Shown in pieces: positions 8,929 through 17,334 of a DNA stretch of 49,293 nt. The notes beneath the pieces were generated by a model. It saw only the letters and a list, made by a program, of their open reading frames with translations. It did no database searches and was not told where the DNA came from. Position 1 is the stretch's first letter, and every line of letters begins with the position of its first letter. Origin of the DNA: Plectonema cf. radiosum LEGE 06105 (GTDB taxonomy: Bacteria > Cyanobacteriota > Cyanobacteriia > Cyanobacteriales > Nostocaceae); the NCBI RefSeq assembly GCF_015207665.1, contig NZ_JADEWL010000041.1, positions 1 through 49,293 of the forward strand. Reading direction: 5' to 3'. A program made the translations under genes and the position numbers.

Positions 8929-9249
8929 GAGAAGATGACTTTTCCATTTACATTAAAGTGAAAAGTTTCTTGTTACGTATAATACAAGTTTATTAAAAAG
9001 ATACATTATTTGACAGGACGACAAATAGTTTGAAATGCTCAATACACTCAAGTTGTAGCTATTTATTATAGTTAAAGGAGGTCTGACAGGTGCAATTATA
9101 ATTAATTTAATAATAGTTAATATTAATAAGAGCAAGTGCTGTCATTCGTTTATACGGAATATAAGGTTGATTGCGCGTTTTTTATTGTTATAGTCATTAA
9201 CTCATTCTATGATTATAAAAAAAGATTAATTAGATTTTTACATACCTTA
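8929..9249. other. Intergenic 321 bp before the GntR gene
   Basis: It contains a strong Shine-Dalgarno-like AAAGGAGG around 9074, followed by GTG and a stop three codons later, so no protein is implied. The GntR reading frame is open back to a GTG at 9136, but those codons give an implausible hydrophobic leader with no family match. Confidence 0.4.
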
Positions 9250-10236
9250 ATGAGAATACCTGAGCCATTTGTACTCCCGATTATTGTTGACAATTCTGCA
9301 CCTATAACGATTAATGCTCAAATTGTCGAACAAATTAAATTGCTAATTGCTACAGGAGAATTACATCCTGGTGATGCTTTACCAACTGTGACTCAGCTAG
9401 CCAAGCATTTAGGCGTAAATCACAACACTATTGCAGCAGTTTATAACTATTTGATTGAATCCAATTATCTAATAGCTCAAAGAGGAAAAGGAACTTTTGT
9501 TGCCGATACTTTGGCTGTCAAAAATGTTGTTAATTATAAGCAATTTTATAATCTGTTGGGACAAGCCTTTAGTACTGCGACAATGATGAAATTATCTCCA
9601 TCTGAATTTGCTGGGGCTGCTTATGCACAAGCTATTATGTTAAATCAGCATACTATTACCCCTTTGAAGTTAGTATTTGTAGAATGTTTGCAGCACAGTG
9701 TAGAAATATATGAAGCTATTCAAGCCGAAATACAGCAAGATATAGAGTTTCTTAGTTTAGAAGATTTAAAGGCTGAAAAGCCTTCTGCTTTGAAGGAATT
9801 ATCTACTGCTGATTTAATAGTTACAACAACGCAACATCTATGGGACGTTATTCAAATAGCTACTCCCTCTAAAGAAGTAATTGGCATTAACATAAAACCA
9901 GATTTACAACTTTTGACTCATATTTCCTCTCTACCTCGTAACAGTTTAGTACTGCTTGTTTGTGAAGAAGAAACTGAAAGTGAAGATATGAAAAAGATGT
10001 TACAGCAGTCTGGAATATCTCACATAAATTTTCAACAACTAGATTGGGATTACCTGAAGGAAAATCGTCAACTTTTGAAGCAGGCTTCTTTAATTTGTGT
10101 TTCAAAAAAACTTGAGGATAATGTACGTCAGTATAGCCATAAATCGGACAAGCTAATAGTTTTTAGTTTCAGTTTTGATGAAACGAATATGTCAGTTTTA
10201 AAAGCTCGTATAGCCGCAATTATGTCAGCAAGATAG
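9250..10236 (+). CDS. GntR-family transcription regulator
   Basis: 328 aa from the ATG at 9250. I prefer this start because the conserved GntR winged helix begins right after it (about 17-87: QIVEQIKLLIATGELHPGDA, then LAKHLGVNHNTIAAVYNYL and the wing QRGKGTFVAD). The remaining 240 residues are not an FadR, UTRA or aminotransferase domain that I can recognise. The layout of a GntR head on an unassigned C-domain recalls the cyanobacterial regulator PlmA, known for an effect on plasmid maintenance, but similarity beyond the HTH cannot be judged by eye. It may act on plasmid genes; no operator was identified. Confidence 0.8.
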   Translation: MRIPEPFVLPIIVDNSAPITINAQIVEQIKLLIATGELHPGDALPTVTQLAKHLGVNHNTIAAVYNYLIESNYLIAQRGKGTFVADTLAVKNVVNYKQFYNLLGQAFSTATMMKLSPSEFAGAAYAQAIMLNQHTITPLKLVFVECLQHSVEIYEAIQAEIQQDIEFLSLEDLKAEKPSALKELSTADLIVTTTQHLWDVIQIATPSKEVIGINIKPDLQLLTHISSLPRNSLVLLVCEEETESEDMKKMLQQSGISHINFQQLDWDYLKENRQLLKQASLICVSKKLEDNVRQYSHKSDKLIVFSFSFDETNMSVLKARIAAIMSAR

Positions 10237-10648
10237 ATTGTATAAAGTTGTCGTGTTGTTGACTTTATAAAGATATTAAATAAAAGGATAGAGTTATATT
10301 ATCCGAAATATTTATAGTTGAAAATTTTCTTTCATTGACTTGTCTTATTAGACTGAAGTTTCTATACAGTAGTTCTTTTAACCCTCGCTATAGTCAATAC
10401 GGTTGTAAGCGTTTAAGTATTATCTATTACCTTATTTATTATCTAGTTTGCCGCCAGTATATTACGCCAGCGGACAGTTTTAATAGCTCGTATTACTAGT
10501 TTCGTATGATTGAATCGGTGAAAAATTTTCTATAGAAGAAGCAAACTCGAATCATTTATTTATAGCGTCCGTTTTTGTAGTCTTACTAATATTCGGTCTT
10601 TCTTCGGTTATCGTTATTACTTGCTTTCTTGAAAATACCTAAGTACTA

Positions 10649-10668
10649 TTTCAGCGCAAGCGCTGAAA
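10649..10668. terminator. Perfect 8-bp hairpin between convergent genes
   Basis: TTTCAGCG-CAAG-CGCTGAAA forms a tight stem-loop between the 3' ends of the GntR (+) and MobV (-) genes. A clear T-run is missing, so terminator function is a positional inference. Confidence 0.4.
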
Positions 10669-10741
10669 AACCCCGTGTTAAGTGTTGTGGTGTTTACGCT
10701 ACAACTCTTTATTTCCCACATTCCACACGTCACAGCTAAAA

Positions 10742-10852
10742 GCACCCGTGAAAAATGGGCGTAGTGCTGCCCCCGATTCCGAATATATTGCTTGTCCGAT
10801 GAATTTCAATGCGGGGGCAGCACCGCCGTTTTAGCGAAGCGGTCACGGGTGC
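10742..10852. repeat. Nested double inverted repeat (large cruciform)
   Basis: The outer arms are GCACCCGTGA (10742-10751) and TCACGGGTGC (10843-10852), an exact 10-bp match. The inner arms are GTGCTGCCCCC (10764-10774) and GGGGGCAGCAC (10813-10823), an exact 11-bp match. The region is much richer in G+C than its surroundings. It could be a structured RNA, a replication or transfer initiation site, or a remnant of a palindromic element. Confidence 0.7.
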
Positions 10853-10923
10853 GTCACCATAATATGACCTAAATCAATAGTTCGTATTATTACTAACTTT
10901 TCCAGCGGATAATTTTAAAAACA

Positions 10924-12747
10924 CTACCGCTCCAATCCAATATCATTCTTTTGTTCGGCTTCACGTTTCAATATTTGTCGCCGTCTCAATTCCAACAACT
11001 GCTGATTCCAATCGGTTGCATTGGGCTGTTTTATGATAGTCTGTGGCAATAATTTTTGAATATCCCGTGATAATTGATTACCCGCAGAATCTTTATCGTA
11101 AGCTGCTATAACTTCCGGAATATCTTTGATTAATTCTACTGGTAGGTTTCGGGTACTATCTAATGCTAAATAAATCGTCTTTGGAATAGACGCTTTTCTC
11201 ACTACCTGAGATTCAAGAGTTAAGTAGGACAATGCATCAATTGGAGATTTACACAACACTATTCTTTGAATTGGAGAATCTGCTTGTCCACCCCAACCGA
11301 CGTAAAACCATCCTTGATTGCGTTTTGTGCCAATTGCATATCCCATAAACGAATTATTTTCTCCTCTTGTCCCCCGTAAAAACGCACCAACTGTTGAAGT
11401 AGAGGCATTTTTTGCACTTTGCGTGCGCCTCCGGCGTGCGGCTTCGAGCCGTATCTTATCCACTTCTTCCAATGAACGCATCGCGAACACGGCGTTTTGA
11501 TGTTCCGAGGCATAAACTATTCCTTGTTCGTAGAGGGCATTCACTAAGGTTGGGGGCAATCCTCGCTTTATCGTAAGGTAGTTATATACTTCTTCCCACT
11601 GATTTTCATCAGCCTGTGGTTTTATAAATTGGGGTGCTGGTTCTTTTTCAACAAGTTCACTAGCTCGTATTCTGGCATGGTGGGTAACAGTTCGCTGCAT
11701 CCCCTCTTCCCCAAAACGGTCATTTAACCAAACAACAGCTTGTTTAAAATTGCAGCCGTTAACGTGCATTACCAAATCAATCGCCCCACCACCACCCTTA
11801 TCTTTAAGAGGGGCAAAGTCATAAAACTTGGAGTTATCAATATTAATAATGCAACCGTGTCCCTTCCATCTACCACTACCAATATTCTCGTGAATTAATC
11901 CCAAGTGCCACGCTACATCATCTAATGGTAAATCTCGCAGATGGTCAACTGTTCGATTAAGTTGATAACGTAATTGTTGATTAGATTGTTCTAACTCAGT
12001 AATTCGTTTTTGCAACGCTTCGTTGTCCCGCGCTAACCGTTTGGCGGTTGCTTCCATTTCCAATTTCTTTTCAATAGCCCTTTCCCTATCAGCAGCTTTG
12101 GCTTTCACTGCAAGAGTATTAAATTGATTGACTTCTAAACCAAATCCTTCTTCAACAATCCGATAAAAATCTTTGATGTCTTGGTGTTTTGCTAAACTCC
12201 CCTTGATACCGCGTTCTAACCCCAGGTATTCTACCGCATCATAATACGAATCTTGGAAAGCCCTCATCTTCTGTCGCCCATCAAAGAAATGATTGCACCG
12301 TAATTGCCCCTTCTCATCCAACGGTACAAAATAAGCGTGGATGTGGGGAGTCATTTCATCTAAATGCAATTCTGCTCTGACAATACGGTCATCGTATTTT
12401 TCCTTCAACCATTGCTCGGAAGCTTCGAGCCAAGATTGAAGTTGTTCTTTTTCATAGTATCCCCCATTAGTCGGGTCTTCTGGGCGGAAATATTCAGGAG
12501 ATGCAGTGAGCAGAATTTCTACACAGTACACCGCGTCGGTGCGTATCTTGCGCTTTTGTTCGTGCTGACTAATTTTATTTAAAACTATTTGTTCTAAATT
12601 CTCCTCAGAATAAAAATTGTCAATAAACCTGATATTATTTTTATTGGGGTCGGCATTGGGAGTATCCGCTTTGCGAGAAGTATGCGCTCCACTGCCTCCG
12701 AGATTGGCTTTTTTGAGTTTAGCAAGTCTGGCGATCGCATATGCCAT
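10924..12747 (-). CDS. MobV-type relaxase fused to a primase-like (Toprim) module
   Basis: 607 aa. The N-terminal Mob_Pre/MobV relaxase (about 1-200) starts MAYAIARLAKLKKANLGG and has the metal-binding motif HLDEMTPHIH (H128, E131, H135, H137). It would nick oriT and lead DNA transfer. A coiled coil (about 225-265) links to a primase-type zinc-binding-like fold without cysteines (FYDFAPLKDKGGGGAIDLVM), a DUF3991-like segment (GLPPTLVNALYEQGIVY) and a Toprim domain (about 500-590). The Toprim Glu is replaced by Lys (CKSPIDAL), while the later DKD is kept, so catalysis by Toprim is doubtful. Relaxase-primase fusions fit priming of the transferred strand. An HIP1 octamer lies in its first codons. 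MobV oriT sites usually sit directly upstream, here 12748-13100. Confidence 0.85.
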   Translation of the reverse strand: MAYAIARLAKLKKANLGGSGAHTSRKADTPNADPNKNNIRFIDNFYSEENLEQIVLNKISQHEQKRKIRTDAVYCVEILLTASPEYFRPEDPTNGGYYEKEQLQSWLEASEQWLKEKYDDRIVRAELHLDEMTPHIHAYFVPLDEKGQLRCNHFFDGRQKMRAFQDSYYDAVEYLGLERGIKGSLAKHQDIKDFYRIVEEGFGLEVNQFNTLAVKAKAADRERAIEKKLEMEATAKRLARDNEALQKRITELEQSNQQLRYQLNRTVDHLRDLPLDDVAWHLGLIHENIGSGRWKGHGCIINIDNSKFYDFAPLKDKGGGGAIDLVMHVNGCNFKQAVVWLNDRFGEEGMQRTVTHHARIRASELVEKEPAPQFIKPQADENQWEEVYNYLTIKRGLPPTLVNALYEQGIVYASEHQNAVFAMRSLEEVDKIRLEAARRRRTQSAKNASTSTVGAFLRGTRGENNSFMGYAIGTKRNQGWFYVGWGGQADSPIQRIVLCKSPIDALSYLTLESQVVRKASIPKTIYLALDSTRNLPVELIKDIPEVIAAYDKDSAGNQLSRDIQKLLPQTIIKQPNATDWNQQLLELRRRQILKREAEQKNDIGLER

Positions 12748-13059
12748 ATCTCAAAACCCGATAAAACGAACTTGGCTAACGAAGGTCTACCTACCTTCCG
12801 ACAATGCCAGCCGTCTGCAAGACCCCGCGCAGGGTTTTTGTTCCGAGCGCAGCAAGGAATCGCCGCAGGCGACCCATAGGGCAGAAACCCGTAGTGGGTA
12901 CGTCTATTTTATACGACACAACCCAAAATTGATGTGCGGTAGCCGGGATGCTGGTGGACGACGAGGGCGCAAGTGGGGTGTGATTCGGTAAAAAAACGAC
13001 GGTGCGCGGTTGTCCGCTTGAAGAAAGGAACGATATTTTTGGGGGATGGCTAACCCAAT

Positions 13060-13086
13060 ATAAATTGTGTAACCTACACAATTTAT
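13060..13086. promoter_or_regulatory. Perfect 12-bp-arm dyad, candidate MobV oriT or recombinase/operator site
   Basis: ATAAATTGTGTA-ACC-TACACAATTTAT is an exact inverted repeat with a 3-nt centre. A related GTGTAA-CTA-TTACAC dyad is at 13506-13520. The position upstream of the MobV gene and the TGTGTAA core loosely recall MobV nick regions. Confidence 0.5.
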
Positions 13087-13422
13087 GAAAATTGGAGCCA
13101 AATTATGAATTTTTATGATTAAAAATGCAGGTTTTTACGCTAAAAACTGGCTCCAGTTGGCTCCGTTGAGGGCAACAAAATAATAATAAATGCGGGTTTT
13201 TAATATTTATAATTGAATGAAGGATAATACAGGAATTGCAAGGTATTTGAAGGATAGTTATTAGCTTTTCTAATGGAATTTAGTCATAATTTAAGAGTAA
13301 TTTTACCTTCGTTTTCCTTCATTTTCCTTACCGCACCTCGATTTTAATTAATAAATATCTTACTCTTCAAGCTCCCGCAAAGGCGCTTATAGTAAGACAA
13401 GAGGGATATTAATATGAAATAT

Positions 13423-13520
13423 GAGGACTGAGTAAAATCGAATATTACTCAATTTTCACTGCTACCGTCCTCAATTAAAATATTGAGGTTATCTGAGTAA
13501 TAAAGGTGTAACTATTACAC
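13423..13520. repeat. Chain of overlapping inverted repeats
   Basis: GAGGAC (13423) pairs with GTCCTC (13467). TGAGTAA (13429) pairs with TTACTCA (13445) and recurs at 13494. CCTCAAT (13469) pairs with ATTGAGG (13482). GTGTAA pairs with TTACAC at 13506-13520. GAGGAC/GTCCTC and CCTCAAT/ATTGAGG share bases, so the folds are alternatives, as in switch-like RNAs or origins. Confidence 0.55.
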
Positions 13521-13866
13521 TTATTAAAATATAAATCTAATTTTTTGGACTGGTTTGAGATTGAAATTATCTTCTTATTCCTCTACCAAGGATGGGATAG
13601 TTGAGGCGCTTATCCGGCGTATTATTAAAACTTATGTTCCATTTTTTTAATTAACTTTTGAGCGGCAAGGTGGGGTGATGTTGTCACTGCTAAAAAATAA
13701 GCGTTGCTCCACTCAGAAAGCTCAATTACTTATCGTATTTTGCGCTCAACCGTAAAAAATCGGCTGCGAGAGATAAAAACGTAGTCCCAATCATTTCACT
13801 TCCCTGTATCAAATAAAGGCTCGTCTGTATTCCTTGTTTTACGCCGGTAATCCCACTGGAGGGCGT

Positions 13867-15603
13867 TTACTGCTCAAACCCCTCAACCGATTTATTGGGC
13901 TGCTGTACCTGCGTGTCCCGGATTTCTTTTAGTTGAAGAATTCGTTTTTTCTCTTCTGAGGTAAATTCTTTAGAATTCTTAATAATCCAACCACCACCAG
14001 AAGCCGAATAGTAACCAGATAATATTGTTTCGCCGCTATCGTACCTTTGTACTTTCAAGATGGTGGCATCAGAGCTTAAGGTAGCGTGTAATGTATCGCC
14101 TTTTATTTCAAGGGTATTTTGATTAGCCATATACCCCGCGATAATTACGGCATATTTTGTTGCTTCGGGTTCTATGGCTGGCTCAATTACTTCTGGTTCT
14201 GGTGTACTAATTGGCTGGGATTCAATACCCGTATCAGCTTGTATAATATTCTTCTCCCGTTCTTTTTCTTCGCTATCCTTGGGACTGGGAAATACGGACT
14301 CAATCGACGGCATAACCAGGACGTAACTTTTTTGCGGTGGCGCTACTGCGTCCGTATTATCATTAGGAAAGCTAGTTACTTTATTATTGTTTTTAGCTTT
14401 ATTAATAATTAATTGCTTTTTAGCTTTATTACTTAGAGGTGTACCGAATACTTCTTCGATCGACGGTACAACGCTAATGTAATCTTTTTGTGGTGGTTTT
14501 ACTACATTTGTATTATCTGTAATTGATTCGTTTGTAGAATTGGAATTGTTATTGTTATTCGTAATTATTTCGGGGTAAACATCATCCGATGTAGTTGGTG
14601 ATTGAGTTTCCCTCTTTATTGGTGAAATAGGAATGGAAGAGAGGGGAACTGGTATTGTTTCTACTGACTGGGTTTGCTGTGGGGCAGATTCATTATTACT
14701 ATATTCAACTTCAAGCGATTCAATATTAGAATCCGATTCTTGATTCCTACACCAACTTTTTAGATGTTCTATCCACTCATCATTAATTGTACGCCCGCGC
14801 TTATGTGATTCCATCAACGAGGTAATTGGGTCAGAATAATGTTGCTGATAACCGACTCCCAAGTGTTCGCGTATACCAACGTGGGTATATAACTTGCCCA
14901 AATTCCCACCCTTGAATGCTTCTCCCTCCATGCAATAGCTAATTCCCTTGAGCTTGCCAGTACGGGTAAATTGACAACTAACTTGTATATTATCCTTTAA
15001 CAGCCGTGCTACAAATACGGGCATCTCTGGTTTATCTACGGCTGCTCGTTCAATCGCATTTTGCAACCGCTCGACTATATTTAATTCCCCCGCTGCTTTT
15101 TCTACGTGCTTGGGATATGCTTTCTTCTTTTCTACTTCCCAACTGCTAGGTTGAGGAATTAAGTTATAGGTTTTCTCAATTTGACGTAATAATTTCTCGG
15201 TGCGGTAGTAGTCCAGGTAATCGTCGTTGCACTTGCCGTTCACTGATACCCGGTTAATTACTAAATGTATATGGGGTCTAACTTCTCCTTCATATTCCGC
15301 ATCGTTGTGTTGAACCAAGATAAATTGATTGTTCGATAACTCCAATCCTTTAAGTAAATCCTGGGCTATCATGCATAATTCCCACTCGTCAAGGATTCTA
15401 TCATCGGGGGCGGGGCTTAATGATATGTGTAGCACTGGTTTTTCTACACGTTGATTTAACTGCGCGAATTTCCTAAATTCCCATGCTAAATCGGTGGGCG
15501 TGGTTGAAGCCATATTACTATTAATCATCTGTGCGTTTTCCTTACCCAAGACATAAGCAACACAACCGTAGAAACCATTCCCCTTCGTGATATTACCAAT
15601 CAT
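13867..15603 (-). CDS. MobP-type relaxase (Relaxase/MobA-VirD2 family)
   Basis: 578 aa. The N-terminus MIGNITKGNGFYGCVAYVLGK is typical of the MobP relaxase domain, with Y17 the likely nucleophile. The metal motif is HNDAEYEGEVRPHIHLVINR (H99, H111, H113). The relaxase domain spans about 1-260. The C-terminal 300 residues are low-complexity and Asn/Ser/Pro-rich. They contain two copies of a PPQK-Y-V-PSIE-VF motif (about 369-386 and 422-438), followed by a compact beta-rich end. Its MobC gene is 47 bp upstream on the same strand, so the pair is an operon. The repeated motif may dock a coupling protein; that is inference. Confidence 0.9.
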   Translation of the reverse strand: MIGNITKGNGFYGCVAYVLGKENAQMINSNMASTTPTDLAWEFRKFAQLNQRVEKPVLHISLSPAPDDRILDEWELCMIAQDLLKGLELSNNQFILVQHNDAEYEGEVRPHIHLVINRVSVNGKCNDDYLDYYRTEKLLRQIEKTYNLIPQPSSWEVEKKKAYPKHVEKAAGELNIVERLQNAIERAAVDKPEMPVFVARLLKDNIQVSCQFTRTGKLKGISYCMEGEAFKGGNLGKLYTHVGIREHLGVGYQQHYSDPITSLMESHKRGRTINDEWIEHLKSWCRNQESDSNIESLEVEYSNNESAPQQTQSVETIPVPLSSIPISPIKRETQSPTTSDDVYPEIITNNNNNSNSTNESITDNTNVVKPPQKDYISVVPSIEEVFGTPLSNKAKKQLIINKAKNNNKVTSFPNDNTDAVAPPQKSYVLVMPSIESVFPSPKDSEEKEREKNIIQADTGIESQPISTPEPEVIEPAIEPEATKYAVIIAGYMANQNTLEIKGDTLHATLSSDATILKVQRYDSGETILSGYYSASGGGWIIKNSKEFTSEEKKRILQLKEIRDTQVQQPNKSVEGFEQ

Positions 15604-15650
15604 TTCAATTCAAAATGCAACTGTAATTAATAGCCGAACCGATTGCAATT

Positions 15651-16073
15651 TCACTTGCGCCACGAGTTCTTATCCGGGTTATATTGATTGGGCATACCTA
15701 TTAGCATTTGCTTAACTTCTTGCAGCAATGGTTTTAATGCTTCAATTTCTGCTATTGGGTCGGTGGTAACGGGTTCTCCCATTTTGATAGCACGATTGAT
15801 AGCATAAGCAATTTGATTAATATTATTGCCGATTCTTCCTAATTCCGTATAGGCATCCGAATTGATGGCTGGTGCTGGTGGTGCAATGCGGCGATTCTCC
15901 ACGCAATAGCGGATAAACTTTGATAAATTATTCCCCAAACCCGCTTCCTCCGCTAATCGTTCCCATGCTTCTTTTTCTTCTTCCGTTAGCCGCAAACTGA
16001 TAAGCGAAGTGCGTTTCGGTAGTGGTTCAACTTTTCGTCCAGATTGAAAAACTTTTTTATTATTGGTTTTCAT
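15651..16073 (-). CDS. mobC: MobC-like relaxosome accessory protein
   Basis: 140 aa. A basic N-terminus and a ribbon-helix-helix-like region (about 20-60: ISLRLTEEEKEAWERLAEEA) are followed by the MobC signature ELGRIGNNINQIAYAINRA (77-95). MobC proteins bind oriT and help the relaxase reach its nick site. It is the first gene of the mobC-relaxase operon on the minus strand, so the oriT is expected in the 800-bp region directly upstream (16074-16877), where a dyad cluster exists. Confidence 0.9.
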   Translation of the reverse strand: MKTNNKKVFQSGRKVEPLPKRTSLISLRLTEEEKEAWERLAEEAGLGNNLSKFIRYCVENRRIAPPAPAINSDAYTELGRIGNNINQIAYAINRAIKMGEPVTTDPIAEIEALKPLLQEVKQMLIGMPNQYNPDKNSWRK

Positions 16074-16118
16074 CCCATTGGAGCATGATATTAAAAGGCA
16101 TCGGCGGAGGTGAAGGTT

Positions 16119-16144
16119 CAGGTGTTTACCTGTAGACTTCTACA
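16119..16144. other. Candidate oriT dyads of the MobP/MobC system
   Basis: CAGGT-GTTT-ACCTG (16119-16132) overlaps TGTAGA-CT-TCTACA (16131-16144). Both are perfect dyads 46-71 bp upstream of the mobC start, where MobP oriT sites are commonly found. The nick site cannot be assigned. Confidence 0.45.
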
Positions 16145-16284
16145 TCCTTTTTAACCTGCGCTGTGGGTCTATTAGTTAATGTTTAATTTTACTAAATATA
16201 TAATTCACACGTAGCTAATCTACGGCAATTCTATCGGATAATGTAAAATAATCCACGACATCTACATGGAGGAACGGGGGTTTT

Positions 16285-16374
16285 CAAAGGGGGCTTGTCC
16301 CCTTTGGCGAGCATGGGCAGCGCCGCAAATCAGGTTGAAACGCAGTATATTGTAATACGCTGCCATTGCTCGCT
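16285..16374. repeat. Hairpin plus long inverted repeat
   Basis: CAAAGGGG-GCTTGT-CCCCTTTG (16285-16306) is followed directly by GCGAGCATGGGCAGCG, whose inverted partner CGCTGCCATTGCTCGC ends at about 16374 (14 of 16 paired). This G+C-rich structure could be a transfer, replication or RNA element. Confidence 0.5.
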
Positions 16375-16507
16375 AGCCGGAACTGCCGGAACATACGACA
16401 ATCCATGCTCGGCGCGGGAATGCGAGACTGGGCGCGGGTTTTGAGGTGATGGCTGAAATGAAAGAGATTTTTTCAAATGGTTCTCAACATACACCCAACA
16501 TACACTA

Positions 16508-16602
16508 ACAGTACCCTTATTTTTGGTGGCGGAGAATAATTTTTCTAGAATTTTGACGAAATAATTGAGAAAACAGTACCCAAAAGTACCTCTACAGTAC
16601 CC
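16508..16602. repeat. Iteron-like ACAGTACCC direct repeats
   Basis: ACAGTACCC occurs at 16508-16516, 16573-16581 and 16594-16602, with a degenerate AGTACCT at 16585-16591. The last three units start 10-12 nt apart, one helical turn, as expected for protein-binding iterons. Two AACATACAC units lie just before the first copy. Confidence 0.5.
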
Positions 16603-16815
16603 CTTCAGCACCACCGTACACATGAGTTAGAATCGCTACGAGTTAAATACTGAAGAAAAAAATTTTCTTTCTCAAAGAAGGTTTCTTATCTAGACAACTC
16701 ATGGTCTTATACTTCAGAATGTATTATGCTGCGATTACGTTTGATTTGGTGGGAATTTACAATTATATGACATCTGCTACTGCAATAAGCAGCCATTGCA
16801 AAAATTGACGGTAAT

Positions 16816-17171
16816 TTAAATTTTATACTTATAACTCTGGCGGTAGTTTACCAGAACGAAAGCGCTTTTCATCCCCGTTAAAATAGCAAAGAAGGAACGT
16901 TGTTTTTTCCTTTTCCGGTTCTGCCATCTACACTTGTATTCATCCATCGCGGTGTAACTTTGTGCATTATTTGGGTGGCATCCGACGATTTATTGCAGTC
17001 GGGATGCCATATAGTCGCCAATTTCTTGTATGCTGCTTTTACCTCATCATATGTGGCATAGTCCCACCGTTTTCGGACTTTTAGTCTCATCATAAAATAA
17101 TTATGATTAGAGAATAAAGGCTGCTCAAGGTCAGAAGATATTTCGGACCATTGTTTAAAAGTAATGTCCAA
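16816..17171 (-). pseudogene. J-domain (DnaJ-like) protein with a frameshift
   Basis: The open frame to 16878 gives 97 aa with a J-domain: helix II YDEVKAAYKKLATIW, the essential HPD motif and helix III SSDATQIMHKV. After HKV the frame is wrong (TPRWMNTS...). Adding one base near 16950 restores NTAMDEYKCRWQNRKRKKQR and extends to a stop at 16816, giving about 118 aa with the expected helix IV. So one base is missing. Small J-domain proteins recruit Hsp70 (DnaK) and on plasmids may assist Rep activation; the location between rep and mobC suits that. Function in this copy is probably lost or altered unless the indel is a sequencing error. Confidence 0.75.
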
Positions 17172-17334
17172 GGGTAGCAGGAATTCTGCTCCCCCCTATT
17201 AAAGTTAATCCGTTGCACCGACTGCTTGTAGAAATGCCTTCTTGAGAGTTATCACGCTCAGGGGATAAGATATGGAATTCCCATACCAACCGCGTGAAAT
17301 AAAATCCCGTTCCTGTAGTAAGGTAATAACGTGC

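Larger units (their letters stand above)
10237..10923. other. Intergenic 687 bp with large hairpins
   Basis: This lies between the convergent GntR and MobV genes. It contains a perfect TTTCAGCG-CAAG-CGCTGAAA hairpin (10649-10668) and the nested hairpin at 10742-10852 listed separately. No coding ORF was seen. Confidence 0.6.
12748..13866. other. 1.1-kb non-coding region dense in dyads, candidate oriT/oriV
   Basis: No credible gene on either strand; the ORFs present have improbable composition. It contains GAAGGT/ACCTTC (12781-12798), a perfect 12-bp-arm dyad (13060-13086), repeated GGAGCC/GGCTCC blocks near 13090-13165, GAAGGATA repeats near 13215-13255 and a chain of dyads at 13423-13520. 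It lies upstream of the MobV gene and downstream of the MobP operon. Confidence 0.6.
16074..16815. other. Non-coding region upstream of mobC, candidate oriT and iterons
   Basis: It contains the dyads at 16119-16144, a CAAAGGGG/CCCCTTTG hairpin (16285-16306), a near-perfect 16-bp inverted repeat (16307-16322 with 16359-16374) and ACAGTACCC repeats (16508-16602). A 97-codon minus-strand frame at 16330-16623 is formed by these repeats and is not considered a gene. Confidence 0.6.

Noticed and set aside
9074-9102. Strong Shine-Dalgarno AAAGGAGG followed by GTG
   Set aside because: The frame closes after three codons, so no peptide gene is proposed.
9136-9249. GTG-started N-terminal extension of the GntR regulator
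   Set aside because: The extra 38 residues are hydrophobic and unlike any GntR start; the ATG at 9250 directly precedes the conserved domain.
12617-13101. Several overlapping ORFs on both strands near the MobV start
   Set aside because: They overlap each other and the relaxase gene, have low-quality composition, and lie in a dyad-rich non-coding region.
16330-16623. 97-codon minus-strand ORF upstream of mobC
   Set aside because: It runs through G+C-rich inverted repeats and ACAGTACCC iterons; composition is atypical and no ribosome-binding site or family is seen.
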